Source: Flavobacteriales bacterium
GTDB lineage: Bacteria > Bacteroidota > Bacteroidia > Flavobacteriales > TMED113
NCBI GenBank assembly: GCA_002701365.1
Contig: NZUK01000015.1
Span: forward strand, 1 to 64,000
Direction of reading: 5' to 3'
Length of the DNA: 64,000 nucleotides
A program made the position numbers and the translations under genes. The notes under the pieces were generated by a model that was given only the letters and a program-made list of their open reading frames with translations, ran no database searches and was not told the DNA's origin. Below are positions 36,851 to 45,846 of this stretch, piece after piece (within the stretch, counting starts at the first letter, position 1; every line of letters starts with the position of its first letter).

Positions 36851-38158
36851 ATGGATTTTAAAAAAAATAAAGAAATTATTGCGTGGTCTTTGTATGATTT
36901 TGCTAATCAGCCATTTACTACATTAATTGTGACATTTATTTTTAGTAAATTTTTTGTAGAAGTTCTTGCCAAAAACGAAATTGCAGGAACTTCATTATGG
37001 TCATTAGGAATTTCAATAACGGCAATTTTCGTGTCTCTATTATCACCCATTTTAGGGGCTTTAGCTGATGCTGGTGGTTATAGAAAGTTATTTTTAATAA
37101 TTTCTACTTACGTTTGTGTTTTTGCTACTATTATATTGTATTTTTTTGAGCCTGATCAAATATATCTTATAGGAGGTTGTCAAATACATGTATCTATTAT
37201 ATCATTATGTTTATTTATAATTGCCAATATAGGTTTCGAATTTGGCACAGTTTTTTGTAACTCTTATTTAACCGATTTGTCTGACAATCAAAATATTGGT
37301 AAAATTTCTGGCTATGCATGGGGATTGGGTTTTGTTGGAGGTCTATTATCTTTAGCCTTGTCTTTAGTTTTGTTTGATGTTTCGGACAATATAAACAATG
37401 TTAGATATATTAACTTATTAGTGGCTTTTTGGTTGATAGTATTTAGTCTGCCTACGTTTATTTATTTGAAAGACCAAAAGCCTAGAAAAGGTTTTAAAAG
37501 ACATGTTAAAAGTTCAATTAATGCTATTGTGACTACATTTAAAAATATCTCACAACATCAATCTATTGTAAAATTTTTAATTGCTAGGTTGTTTTATAAC
37601 GATGCGTTAGTTACCATTTTTGCTTTTGGTGGAGTCTATGCAGGACATCTTGGTTTTAGTTTTTTAGAAGTCTTAATTCTGGGAGTTGTATTAAATATTG
37701 CTGCCTGTATTGGGTCTTTTTTGTTTGGGTATCTAGAAGATAAAATAGGAGTTTTTCGTATGTTAAATATTACATTATGGGTTTTGTTGTTTTCTGTTTT
37801 ATTAGCATTCATTGCCCCATTTTTTGACTGTAGTAAATTAATTTGTTTGCCTCCGTCATTACAAAATATAATTAATCCAAAAGTTTTATTTTGGATTGCA
37901 GGCTTTTTTATTGGATTAATGCAAGGACCTAATCAGTCAGGAAGTAGGTCTCTAATGGCAAGGCTAACTCCAGATGATAAAAAGAATGAATTTTTTGGTT
38001 TTTATGCATTTTCTGGGAAAGCAACATCTTTTATAGGACCTTTATTATTTGGTGTTTTAACTGCAGCGTTTGGCACTCAACAAGCGGGGTTATTAATTGT
38101 AGTAGTATTTTTTATTTTAGGAATTCTCTTTTTTAGATCTTTAAGGTTAACTGTATAA
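36851..38158 (+). CDS. MFS transporter, UMF1/Atg22-like
   Basis: A 435-residue inner-membrane transporter with about 12 helices. The opening KEIIAWSLYDFANQPFTTLIVTFIFSKFF is the signature of the UMF1 family (vacuole effluxer Atg22-like), and FIGLMQGPNQSGSRSLMARLTP is the family's later motif. In yeast the relative exports amino acids; bacterial substrates are unknown. Its TAA shares one base with the lhgO ATG (TAATG). Confidence 0.87.
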   Translation: MDFKKNKEIIAWSLYDFANQPFTTLIVTFIFSKFFVEVLAKNEIAGTSLWSLGISITAIFVSLLSPILGALADAGGYRKLFLIISTYVCVFATIILYFFEPDQIYLIGGCQIHVSIISLCLFIIANIGFEFGTVFCNSYLTDLSDNQNIGKISGYAWGLGFVGGLLSLALSLVLFDVSDNINNVRYINLLVAFWLIVFSLPTFIYLKDQKPRKGFKRHVKSSINAIVTTFKNISQHQSIVKFLIARLFYNDALVTIFAFGGVYAGHLGFSFLEVLILGVVLNIAACIGSFLFGYLEDKIGVFRMLNITLWVLLFSVLLAFIAPFFDCSKLICLPPSLQNIINPKVLFWIAGFFIGLMQGPNQSGSRSLMARLTPDDKKNEFFGFYAFSGKATSFIGPLLFGVLTAAFGTQQAGLLIVVVFFILGILFFRSLRLTV

Positions 38159-39371
38159 TGATGAATAAAAATTTTGACATTATTGTTGTAGGAGGTGGAC
38201 TAGTTGGACTTGCGACTGCTTATAAAATTCAAAAAAAGCAAATAAAAAAAGTATATTGTTAATTGAAAAAGAAGAACATTTAGCTTCGCATCAAAGTGGT
38301 CGAAATTCAGGTGTTATTCACTCAGGCTTATATTATAAGCCAGGTTCTTTAAAGGCTGAAAATTGTGTTGCAGGCAGAAAAGAGTTAGTTGATTTTGCTA
38401 AGAAATATAATATTAGGCATGATATATGTGGAAAATTAGTTGTTGCTACAAATCAGAAAGAACTAAATGTTTTACCTGAACTTTTAGATCGTGGTATCCA
38501 AAATGGACTTAAAAATTTAAGTATTATTAATCAAAATGAAATGAAGGAAATTGAACCTTTCGTTTCAGGATTAGGTGCAATATTAGTCCCAGAAACAGGT
38601 ATTATTGATTATCGACAAGTTGCAGAAAAGTTGGCGTTTTTAATTAAAGAAATTAATCCTAATAGTAGTATATTGACAAATACAAAGGTTGTTGATTTTA
38701 AAAATGAATCAACAGGATCAGTTGTTATTACACAAAAAGATAAGTTTAAATGTGAAAATATTATTTTTTGTTGTGGTTTGTTTTCAGATAGATTAGCAAA
38801 GAACGATGGTTTAGATCTAGATATGAAAATTGTAGGTTTCCGAGGAGATTATTTTTCTTTAAAAGACTCTGCTAAGCATAAAGTTAAAAATTTAATTTAC
38901 CCTGTTCCTAACCCTGAATTTCCATTTTTAGGTGTTCATTTTACAAGAATGACTAATGGTGAATTTGAATGTGGTCCTAATGCTGTATTTACCTTTAAAA
39001 GAGAAGGTTATAGTAAATTAGATTTTAGCATTAAAGACACAATTGATGCACTAACTTACTCTGGAACATGGCGTTTGTTTATAAAACATTGGCGATTTGG
39101 AATGAATGAATATGTTAAAGCTGCATCAAAGAGAGTTTTTTTAAATCAATTAAAAAAACTAATTCCATCATTAAAAATTGATGAAATAGAATCGGGAAGA
39201 TCTGGAGTGAGAGCAATGGCTCTGGGTATAGACGGTGAGGTTATAGATGATTTTAAGATTATATATAATAATAAAAACATACATGTTCTTAATGCACCTT
39301 CTCCCGCTGCAACTGCATGTCTTTCTATAGGTGAGAAGATTGCTTCTAATTTTCTAAAAAAATACAATTAA
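38158..39371 (+). CDS. lhgO: L-2-hydroxyglutarate oxidase with a -1 frameshift
   Basis: FAD enzyme oxidising L-2-hydroxyglutarate to 2-oxoglutarate. The reading frame is broken. From ATG 38158 (or 38161) translation gives the FAD motif DIIVVGGGLVGLATAYKIQKKQIKK and stops at 38260-38262. The rest of the protein (LLIEKEEHLASHQSGRNSGVIHSGLYYKPGSL and onward) is in the -1 frame and has no FAD motif of its own. Two A7 runs lie at 38231-38237 and 38244-38250; a -1 slip in either joins the parts with no missing residue. Possibilities are a sequencing error, a real mutation, slippage-based expression, or phase variation. The C-terminal stop shares TTAA with purB. Confidence 0.85.
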
Positions 39372-40708
39372 CTTTTACCAGTATAATTTTCGGGAGATAT
39401 TTTTAGTAACTCTGTTTTTATTCTTTTTGGGATGTCCATAGAATTAATAAATTTTTCAATATCCTTTTTCTGAATCTTATTATTATTTCTAGTAAGTTTT
39501 TTTAATAATTCATATGGATTTTGAACACCTTCTTTTCTTAGTATTGTTTGAATAGCTTCCGAAATAATTACCCAATTATCATTAAGGTCGTTATTGATTT
39601 TTTCTGTATTAACAGTTAGTTTATTTAGACCTTTAATAATTGCTTTATATGAAATAATACTATGTGCAATTGGAACTCCTAGGTTTCTCATCACTGTTGA
39701 GTCAGATAAATCACGTTGTAGTCTAGATATAGGAAGTTTTTCGGACAAGTGTGATAATAGAGCGTTTGCTATGCCTAAATTTCCTTCAGCATTTTCAAAA
39801 TCTATTGGATTTACTTTATGGGGCATTGCTGAAGATCCTACTTCATTTTTTTTAATTTTTTGATTAAAATAGTTCATGGAGACATACATCCAAATATCTC
39901 TACATAGATCAATAAGAATAATATTTATTCTTTTGATAGCATCGAGTTGTGCTGCTAGGTTATCATAATGCTCAATCTGTGTGGTGGGATATGACCTTGA
40001 AAGACCTAATTTTTTTAGAAATTTTTTGGCGAATTGATGCCAATTGTAATCAGGATATGCCACATAATGTGCATTTAAATTTCCAGTTGCTCCTCCAAAT
40101 TTAGCGGAATGAGGTGTTCTTATTAATTGTTTTAGTTGAGTGTCAACACGTTTTTTAAATACCAAAATCTCTTTGCCCAGTTTAGTGGGGGTAGCAGGTT
40201 GACCATGAGTTCGAGCTAGCATAGAAATATTTTTCCATTGTTTGTTTAATTGATTTAATAAGTCTAGTAAATCTATTATTTGTGGATAAAAATAATTTTG
40301 CAGATAATCTTTCAATAATAATGGTGATGCTGTGTTATTAATGTCTTGTGATGTTAATCCAAAATGGATAAATTCTTTTATGTTACCAAGTTTTAATTTG
40401 TCAAATTTTTCTTTCAAAAAGTATTCTACTGCTTTTACATCATGGTTTGTTACGCTTTCAATTTTTTTAATTCTTTTAATATCTTGAATTGATAGGTCAT
40501 TATAAATTGCTTCAATTTTTTTTCTATCTTTTTGAGAAACATTTTTAAATACACTTATATCAATCTTAGATAAATGAATCAAATATTGAATTTCGATAAA
40601 AACTCTATATTTAATTAAGGCAGATTCAGAGAAGTAATTTGTTAATTCTTTTGTAATCTTAGAATATCTGCCGTCGATCGGAGAAATATTGTTTAAGTTA
40701 TTTGACAT
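39368..40708 (-). CDS. purB: Adenylosuccinate lyase
   Basis: A 446-residue enzyme of purine synthesis acting at two steps (SAICAR to AICAR and adenylosuccinate to AMP). The signature SSAMPHKVNPIDFENAEGNL is present, with FGLTSQDINNTASPLLL and LARTHGQPATPTKLGKE. The ORF track begins at 40729; ATG 40708 gives MSNNLNNISPIDGRYS, the usual opening. Convergent with lhgO; both stop codons lie in one TTAA. Confidence 0.96.
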   Translation of the reverse strand: MSNNLNNISPIDGRYSKITKELTNYFSESALIKYRVFIEIQYLIHLSKIDISVFKNVSQKDRKKIEAIYNDLSIQDIKRIKKIESVTNHDVKAVEYFLKEKFDKLKLGNIKEFIHFGLTSQDINNTASPLLLKDYLQNYFYPQIIDLLDLLNQLNKQWKNISMLARTHGQPATPTKLGKEILVFKKRVDTQLKQLIRTPHSAKFGGATGNLNAHYVAYPDYNWHQFAKKFLKKLGLSRSYPTTQIEHYDNLAAQLDAIKRINIILIDLCRDIWMYVSMNYFNQKIKKNEVGSSAMPHKVNPIDFENAEGNLGIANALLSHLSEKLPISRLQRDLSDSTVMRNLGVPIAHSIISYKAIIKGLNKLTVNTEKINNDLNDNWVIISEAIQTILRKEGVQNPYELLKKLTRNNNKIQKKDIEKFINSMDIPKRIKTELLKISPENYTGKS

Positions 40709-40786
40709 TATATTTAATAATATCTCCAAATTTAATAAAAAGAAAATTAGCTACATAATAATTTTTATATACATATATTTATATTA

Positions 40787-41293
40787 ATGGTACAGATCTT
40801 AGTATTGTTTTTTGTTTTTTGTTTTTTGGTACTTGGCTTAATAGGAGCCATTTTGCCTATTGTCCCAGGTCCAATAATGTCGTATTTAGCGATTTTGTTG
40901 ATTCATTTTTTTACAGAACTTGAATTCTCTTTTTGGCAACTTTTTTCATATACTGTTCTTACAGTATTAGTTTTTTTATCTGATCATCTTCTTCAGTTTT
41001 TAGGGGTTAAAAAATTGGGTGGTCAAAAGCATGCTCTTTATGGGACAGCTATGGGTATTTTAACTGGAATATTTTTTCCCCCAATAGGATTGTTTGTAGG
41101 TGCATTTGTAGGTGCATTTGTAGGTGCATTAATGGATAATAAAAAGAAATTGCAGGCTACGCGTATTGCCTTTGGTGCTTTATTGGGTTTTATATTTGGA
41201 ACTGCCTTGAAATTGGGTTATGCTGTATATATTATTTTCTTAATTCTTAAGAAGATAGATTTGTGTTTAATGTTTAATTACAGTTGTCCTTAA
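40787..41293 (+). CDS. DUF456 membrane protein
   Basis: A 168-residue protein with about five helices and the DUF456 opening LVLGLIGAILPIVPGPIMSYLAILLIHF. Gly/Ala/Phe-rich helix packing is evident in GLFVGAFVGAFVGALMDNK, encoded by an exact 12-base triplication. Function is unknown. The last about 20 residues (LKKIDLCLMFNYSCP) are unlike family members I recall and may be a drifted tail. Confidence 0.82.
   Translation: MVQILVLFFVFCFLVLGLIGAILPIVPGPIMSYLAILLIHFFTELEFSFWQLFSYTVLTVLVFLSDHLLQFLGVKKLGGQKHALYGTAMGILTGIFFPPIGLFVGAFVGAFVGALMDNKKKLQATRIAFGALLGFIFGTALKLGYAVYIIFLILKKIDLCLMFNYSCP
41093..41128 (+). repeat. 12-base tandem repeat, three exact copies
   Basis: TTTGTAGGTGCA is repeated three times in a row inside the DUF456 gene, encoding Phe-Val-Gly-Ala three times. 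Identical codons in all copies point to recent slippage duplication; each unit keeps the frame. Confidence 0.9.
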
Positions 41294-41328
41294 AAATTAT
41301 TATTTTAGAATTATAATATTATAATAGT

Positions 41329-41946
41329 ATGGCAAAAATTAATTTTTCAGTATCAGATATTATTCAAAATTCGTGGTACAAATTTAGATCTGAACCTTTT
41401 TTTTGGATTATTTTGGCAATTATTAGTTTTTCTCTTGGTTTTATTAGTGATTTTGGTTTAAATGTTGATGCAGAAAATTTTGAAACAAATTTTAATCCTT
41501 TTGGATTTTTTGGCAGTTTGTTTTCCATGTATTTAGGTGCTTCAATTACTTTAATCTCAATTAATTACATGCGTGGGAAATCTATTTCTTTTCGTGATTT
41601 AATACAAGTTGATTTTAATAAATTCATACATTATCTTTTAACAACTCTATTTTGTGGTTTATTAATCATGATGGGCTTAGTATTTTTTATATTGCCAGGA
41701 ATTTATTTAATTGTTAGATTGATGTTTGCGCAATATTTAGTTCTGGATAAAAATATTTCCTTTTTTGATGCGATAAAGCTCAGTTGGAATATGACTCAGG
41801 ATAATGGTTTAGATTTATTTTCTTTCCTTCTAGCCATGCTATTTTTGTTAATAGTCGGATTTTTTAGTTTTATTTTAGGACTACTTTTGGCAATTCCAAT
41901 TATTTGGCTTTCCACAGCAAAAATATATATCGTTTTTAATAAATAA
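41329..41946 (+). CDS. Polytopic membrane protein, DUF975-like
   Basis: A 205-residue protein with about five membrane helices. Features such as SDIIQNSWYKFRSEPFFWIIL, SINYMRGKSISFRDLI, FILPGIYLIVRLMFAQYLVLDKNISFFDAIKLSWNMTQ and a final helix cluster resemble the DUF975/UPF0259 membrane proteins. Function is unknown. It lies 35 bases after the DUF456 gene, likely in the same transcript. Confidence 0.6.
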   Translation: MAKINFSVSDIIQNSWYKFRSEPFFWIILAIISFSLGFISDFGLNVDAENFETNFNPFGFFGSLFSMYLGASITLISINYMRGKSISFRDLIQVDFNKFIHYLLTTLFCGLLIMMGLVFFILPGIYLIVRLMFAQYLVLDKNISFFDAIKLSWNMTQDNGLDLFSFLLAMLFLLIVGFFSFILGLLLAIPIIWLSTAKIYIVFNK

Positions 41947-41955
41947 TTTTGGTAT

Positions 41956-42372
41956 TTATTCAATTAAGCTATAGTGCGGAATTTTTTTAATAAATTCAAT
42001 TTTTGTATTATCCTCTTTGAAACAATACGTTTGATTTCCATTAGTAATAATAATAAATTGTGCTTTTATTTTTTTTTGGTAGATAACACTTTGATTTATA
42101 GTTTCTTGATTTAATTTTATATTTTGGGCCTTGCATTCAACTAATAACAATGCTTGATTGTTTTTGTCGAAGCAAATTATATCGCATCTTTTTTGACGTA
42201 AATTGATATTTGTTTTTTTTTCAACAGACATAAGTGATAGTGGGTAACCTTTTTTTTCATTTAAGAATTTGATAAAATTTTGTCGCACCCATTCTTCAGG
42301 TTGATTTAGTACAAATTTTTTTCTCACTAAATCAAAAATATATTCTTGCCCATTTTGAATTTTCAATTTCAT
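41956..42372 (-). CDS. Stand-alone HsdR N-terminal-type nuclease domain (PD-(D/E)xK)
   Basis: A 138-residue protein matching the HSDR_N_2 domain. The nuclease-type active site is visible as RCDIICFDKNNQALLLVECKAQNIKL, giving the D ... E-x-K pattern. There is no helicase part, methylase or specificity subunit beside it, so it is not a type I restriction system. From memory the gene sits next to holA in many Bacteroidota, suggesting a household DNA role. It is divergent from holA with a 59-base gap. Confidence 0.8.
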   Translation of the reverse strand: MKLKIQNGQEYIFDLVRKKFVLNQPEEWVRQNFIKFLNEKKGYPLSLMSVEKKTNINLRQKRCDIICFDKNNQALLLVECKAQNIKLNQETINQSVIYQKKIKAQFIIITNGNQTYCFKEDNTKIEFIKKIPHYSLIE

Positions 42373-42431
42373 AATTGTTATACATTAAAATAGCAATTTA
42401 ATTGTTTTTATTTTTATAATTTTATTTAATT

Positions 42432-43424
42432 ATGGATACTCAAAGACTTTTAAATTCAATTTCCACTAATCATTTATCTCACTTTCATTATTTACTTTTT
42501 GGTGAAGAGCACTTTTTTATTGATCAAATTGAATCTTGTTTTTTAGAAAATACTATTGCTGAAGATTTGATTGATTTTAATAGAAAAATATTTTATGGTA
42601 AAGATACAGATGTATTTTCTTTGATTAATGTCTTGCAATCTTTTCCTATGTCAGGATCAAAACAATTAATTGTTTTGCGAGAAGCACACAAAATGGATGG
42701 TATTAATGAATTAGAAACTTATTTTAAAAACCCAGTTAAAAGTACAGTTTTTGTGTTATGTTATAAAAATAAAACAATTGATAAAAGAAAGAAATGGGTT
42801 AAAGAATTTCAAAAAAAAGGTCTTTTATTTGAAAGTAAAAAGATATATGGACAAAAGATATCTAATTGGCTTAATCAAGTTTTAAGTAAAGCAAACATGA
42901 CAATTGAAAAGTCTGCAGAAATTTTATTAATTGACTCATTGGGTTCGGATTTGTCTAAATTATTTAATGCGGTTAAAAAGTTAATCAGTATCATGAGTGA
43001 CGGCAAAATTACAGCGTCAAATGTGCAAGAACATATTGGTTTTCATAGAGAGTATAATAACTTTGAGTTACAAAATGCAATAGCTGAAAAAAATGCTCAT
43101 AAAGTTTTTTTAATTACAAATTATTTTGAATCCAACCCTAATAAATTTCCATTGCCATTAACGCTAGGTCTTTTATTCTCTTTCTTCTCCAAGCTATTAT
43201 TATTGCATTCATTTGACAATCCTTCTCAAAAATATATAGCTGAACAAATAAAAGTACATCCTTTCTTTGTTTCATCATATCAAACTGCTTGCAAGCATTA
43301 TTCATTTGAAGTTTGTGTGCAAATTATTAATTATTTAAAAGAATGTGATTTAAAATTTAAAGGATTAAAAGGTGTTGATAAAAATCCACTCAAAGAATTA
43401 ATGCTCAAAATTATTTCTAGTTAA
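42432..43424 (+). CDS. holA: DNA polymerase III subunit delta
   Basis: A 330-residue clamp-loader subunit that opens the beta clamp. YLLFGEEHFFIDQIESCF, LQSFPMSGSKQLIVLREAHKM and the C-terminal LKECDLKFKGLKGVDKNPLKELMLKI match delta proteins. No Walker A is expected or seen. It works with the gamma/tau subunit encoded at 30195-31922. Confidence 0.92.
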   Translation: MDTQRLLNSISTNHLSHFHYLLFGEEHFFIDQIESCFLENTIAEDLIDFNRKIFYGKDTDVFSLINVLQSFPMSGSKQLIVLREAHKMDGINELETYFKNPVKSTVFVLCYKNKTIDKRKKWVKEFQKKGLLFESKKIYGQKISNWLNQVLSKANMTIEKSAEILLIDSLGSDLSKLFNAVKKLISIMSDGKITASNVQEHIGFHREYNNFELQNAIAEKNAHKVFLITNYFESNPNKFPLPLTLGLLFSFFSKLLLLHSFDNPSQKYIAEQIKVHPFFVSSYQTACKHYSFEVCVQIINYLKECDLKFKGLKGVDKNPLKELMLKIISS

Positions 43425-43462
43425 ATTACAAGACATATAGTACTTTATTTAAAACGTTATAA

Positions 43463-43470
43463 TATCTTTG
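43463..43470 (+). promoter_or_regulatory. Promoter -7 element of the TonB-dependent receptor
   Basis: TATCTTTG matches TAnnTTTG and ends six bases before ATG 43477, so transcription would begin at or next to the start codon and the mRNA would be almost leaderless. It overlaps the TTG start listed in the ORF track (43468), which supports the ATG. No good -33 box is seen. Confidence 0.5.
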
Positions 43471-43476
43471 AACATC

Positions 43477-45771
43477 ATGTTAAGAATAAATTTATTTTTT
43501 TGGCTTGTTATAACTCATATTATTGCCTTTTCACAAACAGGAACTATTAGGGGTATCATATATGATGAAGTGTTAGAACCTGCTATGGGTGCAAGTGTAT
43601 TGGTAAAAGACTCTCAATTTTATGCGGTTTCAGACTTTAATGGTTTATTCGTAATTCCTAACTTACCATATGGTGAATATATTCTAGATATCAGTTATAT
43701 TGGATATGCCACACAATCCATATCTGTCAATCTATCTGATAAAAATTCAAAAACTATTAAAGTTTATTTGACAGAATCTACAACTCAGCTAGATGAAATT
43801 AGTATTAATGCAGAAAGAGAAGAAAGAAGAAATGAGGTTAGTGTATCAACTTTAAAATTAACTACTAAAACAATTAATAAATTACCAGGAATCGGAGGAG
43901 AGGCAGATGTTGCCCAATTTTTACAAGTTCTACCAGGGGTTGTGTTTACTGGAGATCAAGGGGGACAACTTTATATTAGGGGAGGAGCTCCTATTCATAA
44001 TAAAGTACTATTAGATGGTATGACTATATACAGCCCGTTTCACTCAATAGGATTCTTTTCGGTTTTTGATACTGATTTAATTAAAAAAGCAGATGTCTAT
44101 ACAGGTGGTTTTGGTGCTGAGTATGGCGGTAGAATATCTTCAATTATGGATATTCAAACAAGAGATGGTAATAAGAAAAAATTAACTACTAATCTTTCAG
44201 TTAATACATTTGCCACTAAATTATTAATTGAAGGTCCAATATTTAAAAAACCAGAGAATGATCTTTCAAATTCCTTCATTTTTAGTGGAAAAACTTCTTA
44301 TTTAGATAAAACATCTAAGTTAATGACTTTCTCCGACGCTATAGATTTACCTTATACTTTTTATGACTTGTATGGCAAGTTATCTTTCTTTAGTCCTAGT
44401 GGCAGCAAGGTAAATGTATATGGTTTTAGGTTTAATGATGATGTTAATTATGTCGGTGAAACTCAATTAGGCTGGGGTACGTATGGATTTGGGACAAATA
44501 TTGTATTAATTCCGACATCAGCTAAAATGTTGGTTGAAGCTAAAATGTCATATTCTAAATATGATATTTTTCAAGAAGATTTCGGACGTCCTAGGAATAA
44601 TAGTAGTATAGGAGGTTATAATATAGGTTTAGATTTCTCTTATTTTATATCCCAACAACACAGGTTGAAATATGGTGCAGAAATTTTAGGCTACACTACT
44701 GTGCTAAGTTTTAGAAATACAATGGGAACATTAATTGATCCTAAAGATAATTACGATGTTTTTGGAGCATACCTAAATTACAAATTTAATAATACTAAAT
44801 TAATTGTTAATTCTGGATTGAGGATTCAAAATTATACTGCTTTGCGGGAAACTTCTTTGGAGCCAAGATTAGGCTTAAAATATAATATTAGTAGGCAGTT
44901 TAGAGTTAAAGGTTCATGGGGTATTTTTTCTCAGAATCTATTGTCTACTTCTAGTGAACGCGATGTTGTTAATTTATTTTCGGGATTTTTATCTACTCCA
45001 GAAAGTTTACCATCATCTTTTCAGGGTGAACCAATTACTTCAGCGCTTCAAAAAGCTACGCATTATATCCTAGGTTTTGAATATGATTTTAATAATTATT
45101 TAAATTTTAATATTGAGGGTTATGTGAAAGATTTTTCTCAGTTAATAGCAGAAAATAATAATCAAATCTTTGAAGATACTGAAGAATTTGAAGCACAACC
45201 AGATTACTTAAAGAAAGAATTTATTGTAGAACGTGGTTTAGCTTCAGGGTGCGATCTATTAGTAAAGTACACAGATAAAAAAATTAATATTTGGACTGTT
45301 TATTCATTTGGAATCATTGAAAGAGAAGATGAAGTTCAAACATATTATCCTCATTATGACCGCAGACATAATTTTAACTTTTTATTTTCTTATTTATTTG
45401 GAAAAAATAATGATTGGGAATTTAGTGTGCGTTGGAATTATGGATCAGGTTTTCCTTTTACACAAACACAAGCATACTATGAAGAACTTAATTTGAATAA
45501 TGGTCTGAATACTAATATTAATTCATCAAATGGTGAAATTGGTATTTTATACTCTGAATTAGGATCGGGAAGATTACCCTCTTATCATAGATTAGACATG
45601 TCCTTTAAAAAGACATACTATATAGAAAAGTTTGGTGCCAATATAGAAGGATCTGTAGGGGTTACAAACGTCTATAATCGAAATAATATTTTTTATTACA
45701 ACAGAGTAAAAGATATGCGTATTGATCAATTGCCAATTTTACCTAGTTTAGGAATTAAGTTGTCCTTTTAA
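43477..45771 (+). CDS. TonB-dependent receptor with carboxypeptidase-like domain
   Basis: A 764-residue outer-membrane receptor. A signal peptide leads into a carboxypeptidase-regulatory-like domain (GTIRGIIYDEVLEPAMGASVLV ... YGEYILDISYIGYATQS). The plug domain follows (INKLPGIGGEADVAQFLQVLPGV, GGQLYIRGGAPIHNKVLLDG) and then a 22-strand-type barrel ending in a C-terminal aromatic (GIKLSF). It takes up a large or scarce nutrient using TonB energy; the substrate is unknown and no SusD partner is beside it. ATG 43477 is preferred over TTG 43468. Confidence 0.92.
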   Translation: MLRINLFFWLVITHIIAFSQTGTIRGIIYDEVLEPAMGASVLVKDSQFYAVSDFNGLFVIPNLPYGEYILDISYIGYATQSISVNLSDKNSKTIKVYLTESTTQLDEISINAEREERRNEVSVSTLKLTTKTINKLPGIGGEADVAQFLQVLPGVVFTGDQGGQLYIRGGAPIHNKVLLDGMTIYSPFHSIGFFSVFDTDLIKKADVYTGGFGAEYGGRISSIMDIQTRDGNKKKLTTNLSVNTFATKLLIEGPIFKKPENDLSNSFIFSGKTSYLDKTSKLMTFSDAIDLPYTFYDLYGKLSFFSPSGSKVNVYGFRFNDDVNYVGETQLGWGTYGFGTNIVLIPTSAKMLVEAKMSYSKYDIFQEDFGRPRNNSSIGGYNIGLDFSYFISQQHRLKYGAEILGYTTVLSFRNTMGTLIDPKDNYDVFGAYLNYKFNNTKLIVNSGLRIQNYTALRETSLEPRLGLKYNISRQFRVKGSWGIFSQNLLSTSSERDVVNLFSGFLSTPESLPSSFQGEPITSALQKATHYILGFEYDFNNYLNFNIEGYVKDFSQLIAENNNQIFEDTEEFEAQPDYLKKEFIVERGLASGCDLLVKYTDKKINIWTVYSFGIIEREDEVQTYYPHYDRRHNFNFLFSYLFGKNNDWEFSVRWNYGSGFPFTQTQAYYEELNLNNGLNTNINSSNGEIGILYSELGSGRLPSYHRLDMSFKKTYYIEKFGANIEGSVGVTNVYNRNNIFYYNRVKDMRIDQLPILPSLGIKLSF

Positions 45772-45797
45772 TATTATTAAATTTTTATATAGATTTT

Positions 45798-45831
45798 TTT
45801 GAGACCATTTAATAGTTTTTTTTTAAATTCG
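45798..45831 (+). promoter_or_regulatory. Probable promoter of pyrG-yidC
   Basis: TTTG at 45798-45801 and TAAATTCG at 45824-45831 (one mismatch to TAnnTTTG) are 22 bases apart. The -7 element lies 15 bases before the pyrG ATG. Confidence 0.5.
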
Positions 45832-45846
45832 TGAAACATTTTTCCA

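Noticed and set aside
38256-39371. Treating the 371-codon ORF as a complete lhgO starting at TTG
   Set aside because: It would lack the N-terminal FAD-binding motif, which lies upstream in another frame.
41956-42372. Calling the HsdR-N protein a restriction-modification or defence system
   Set aside because: No methylase, specificity subunit or helicase is nearby, and neighbours are household genes.
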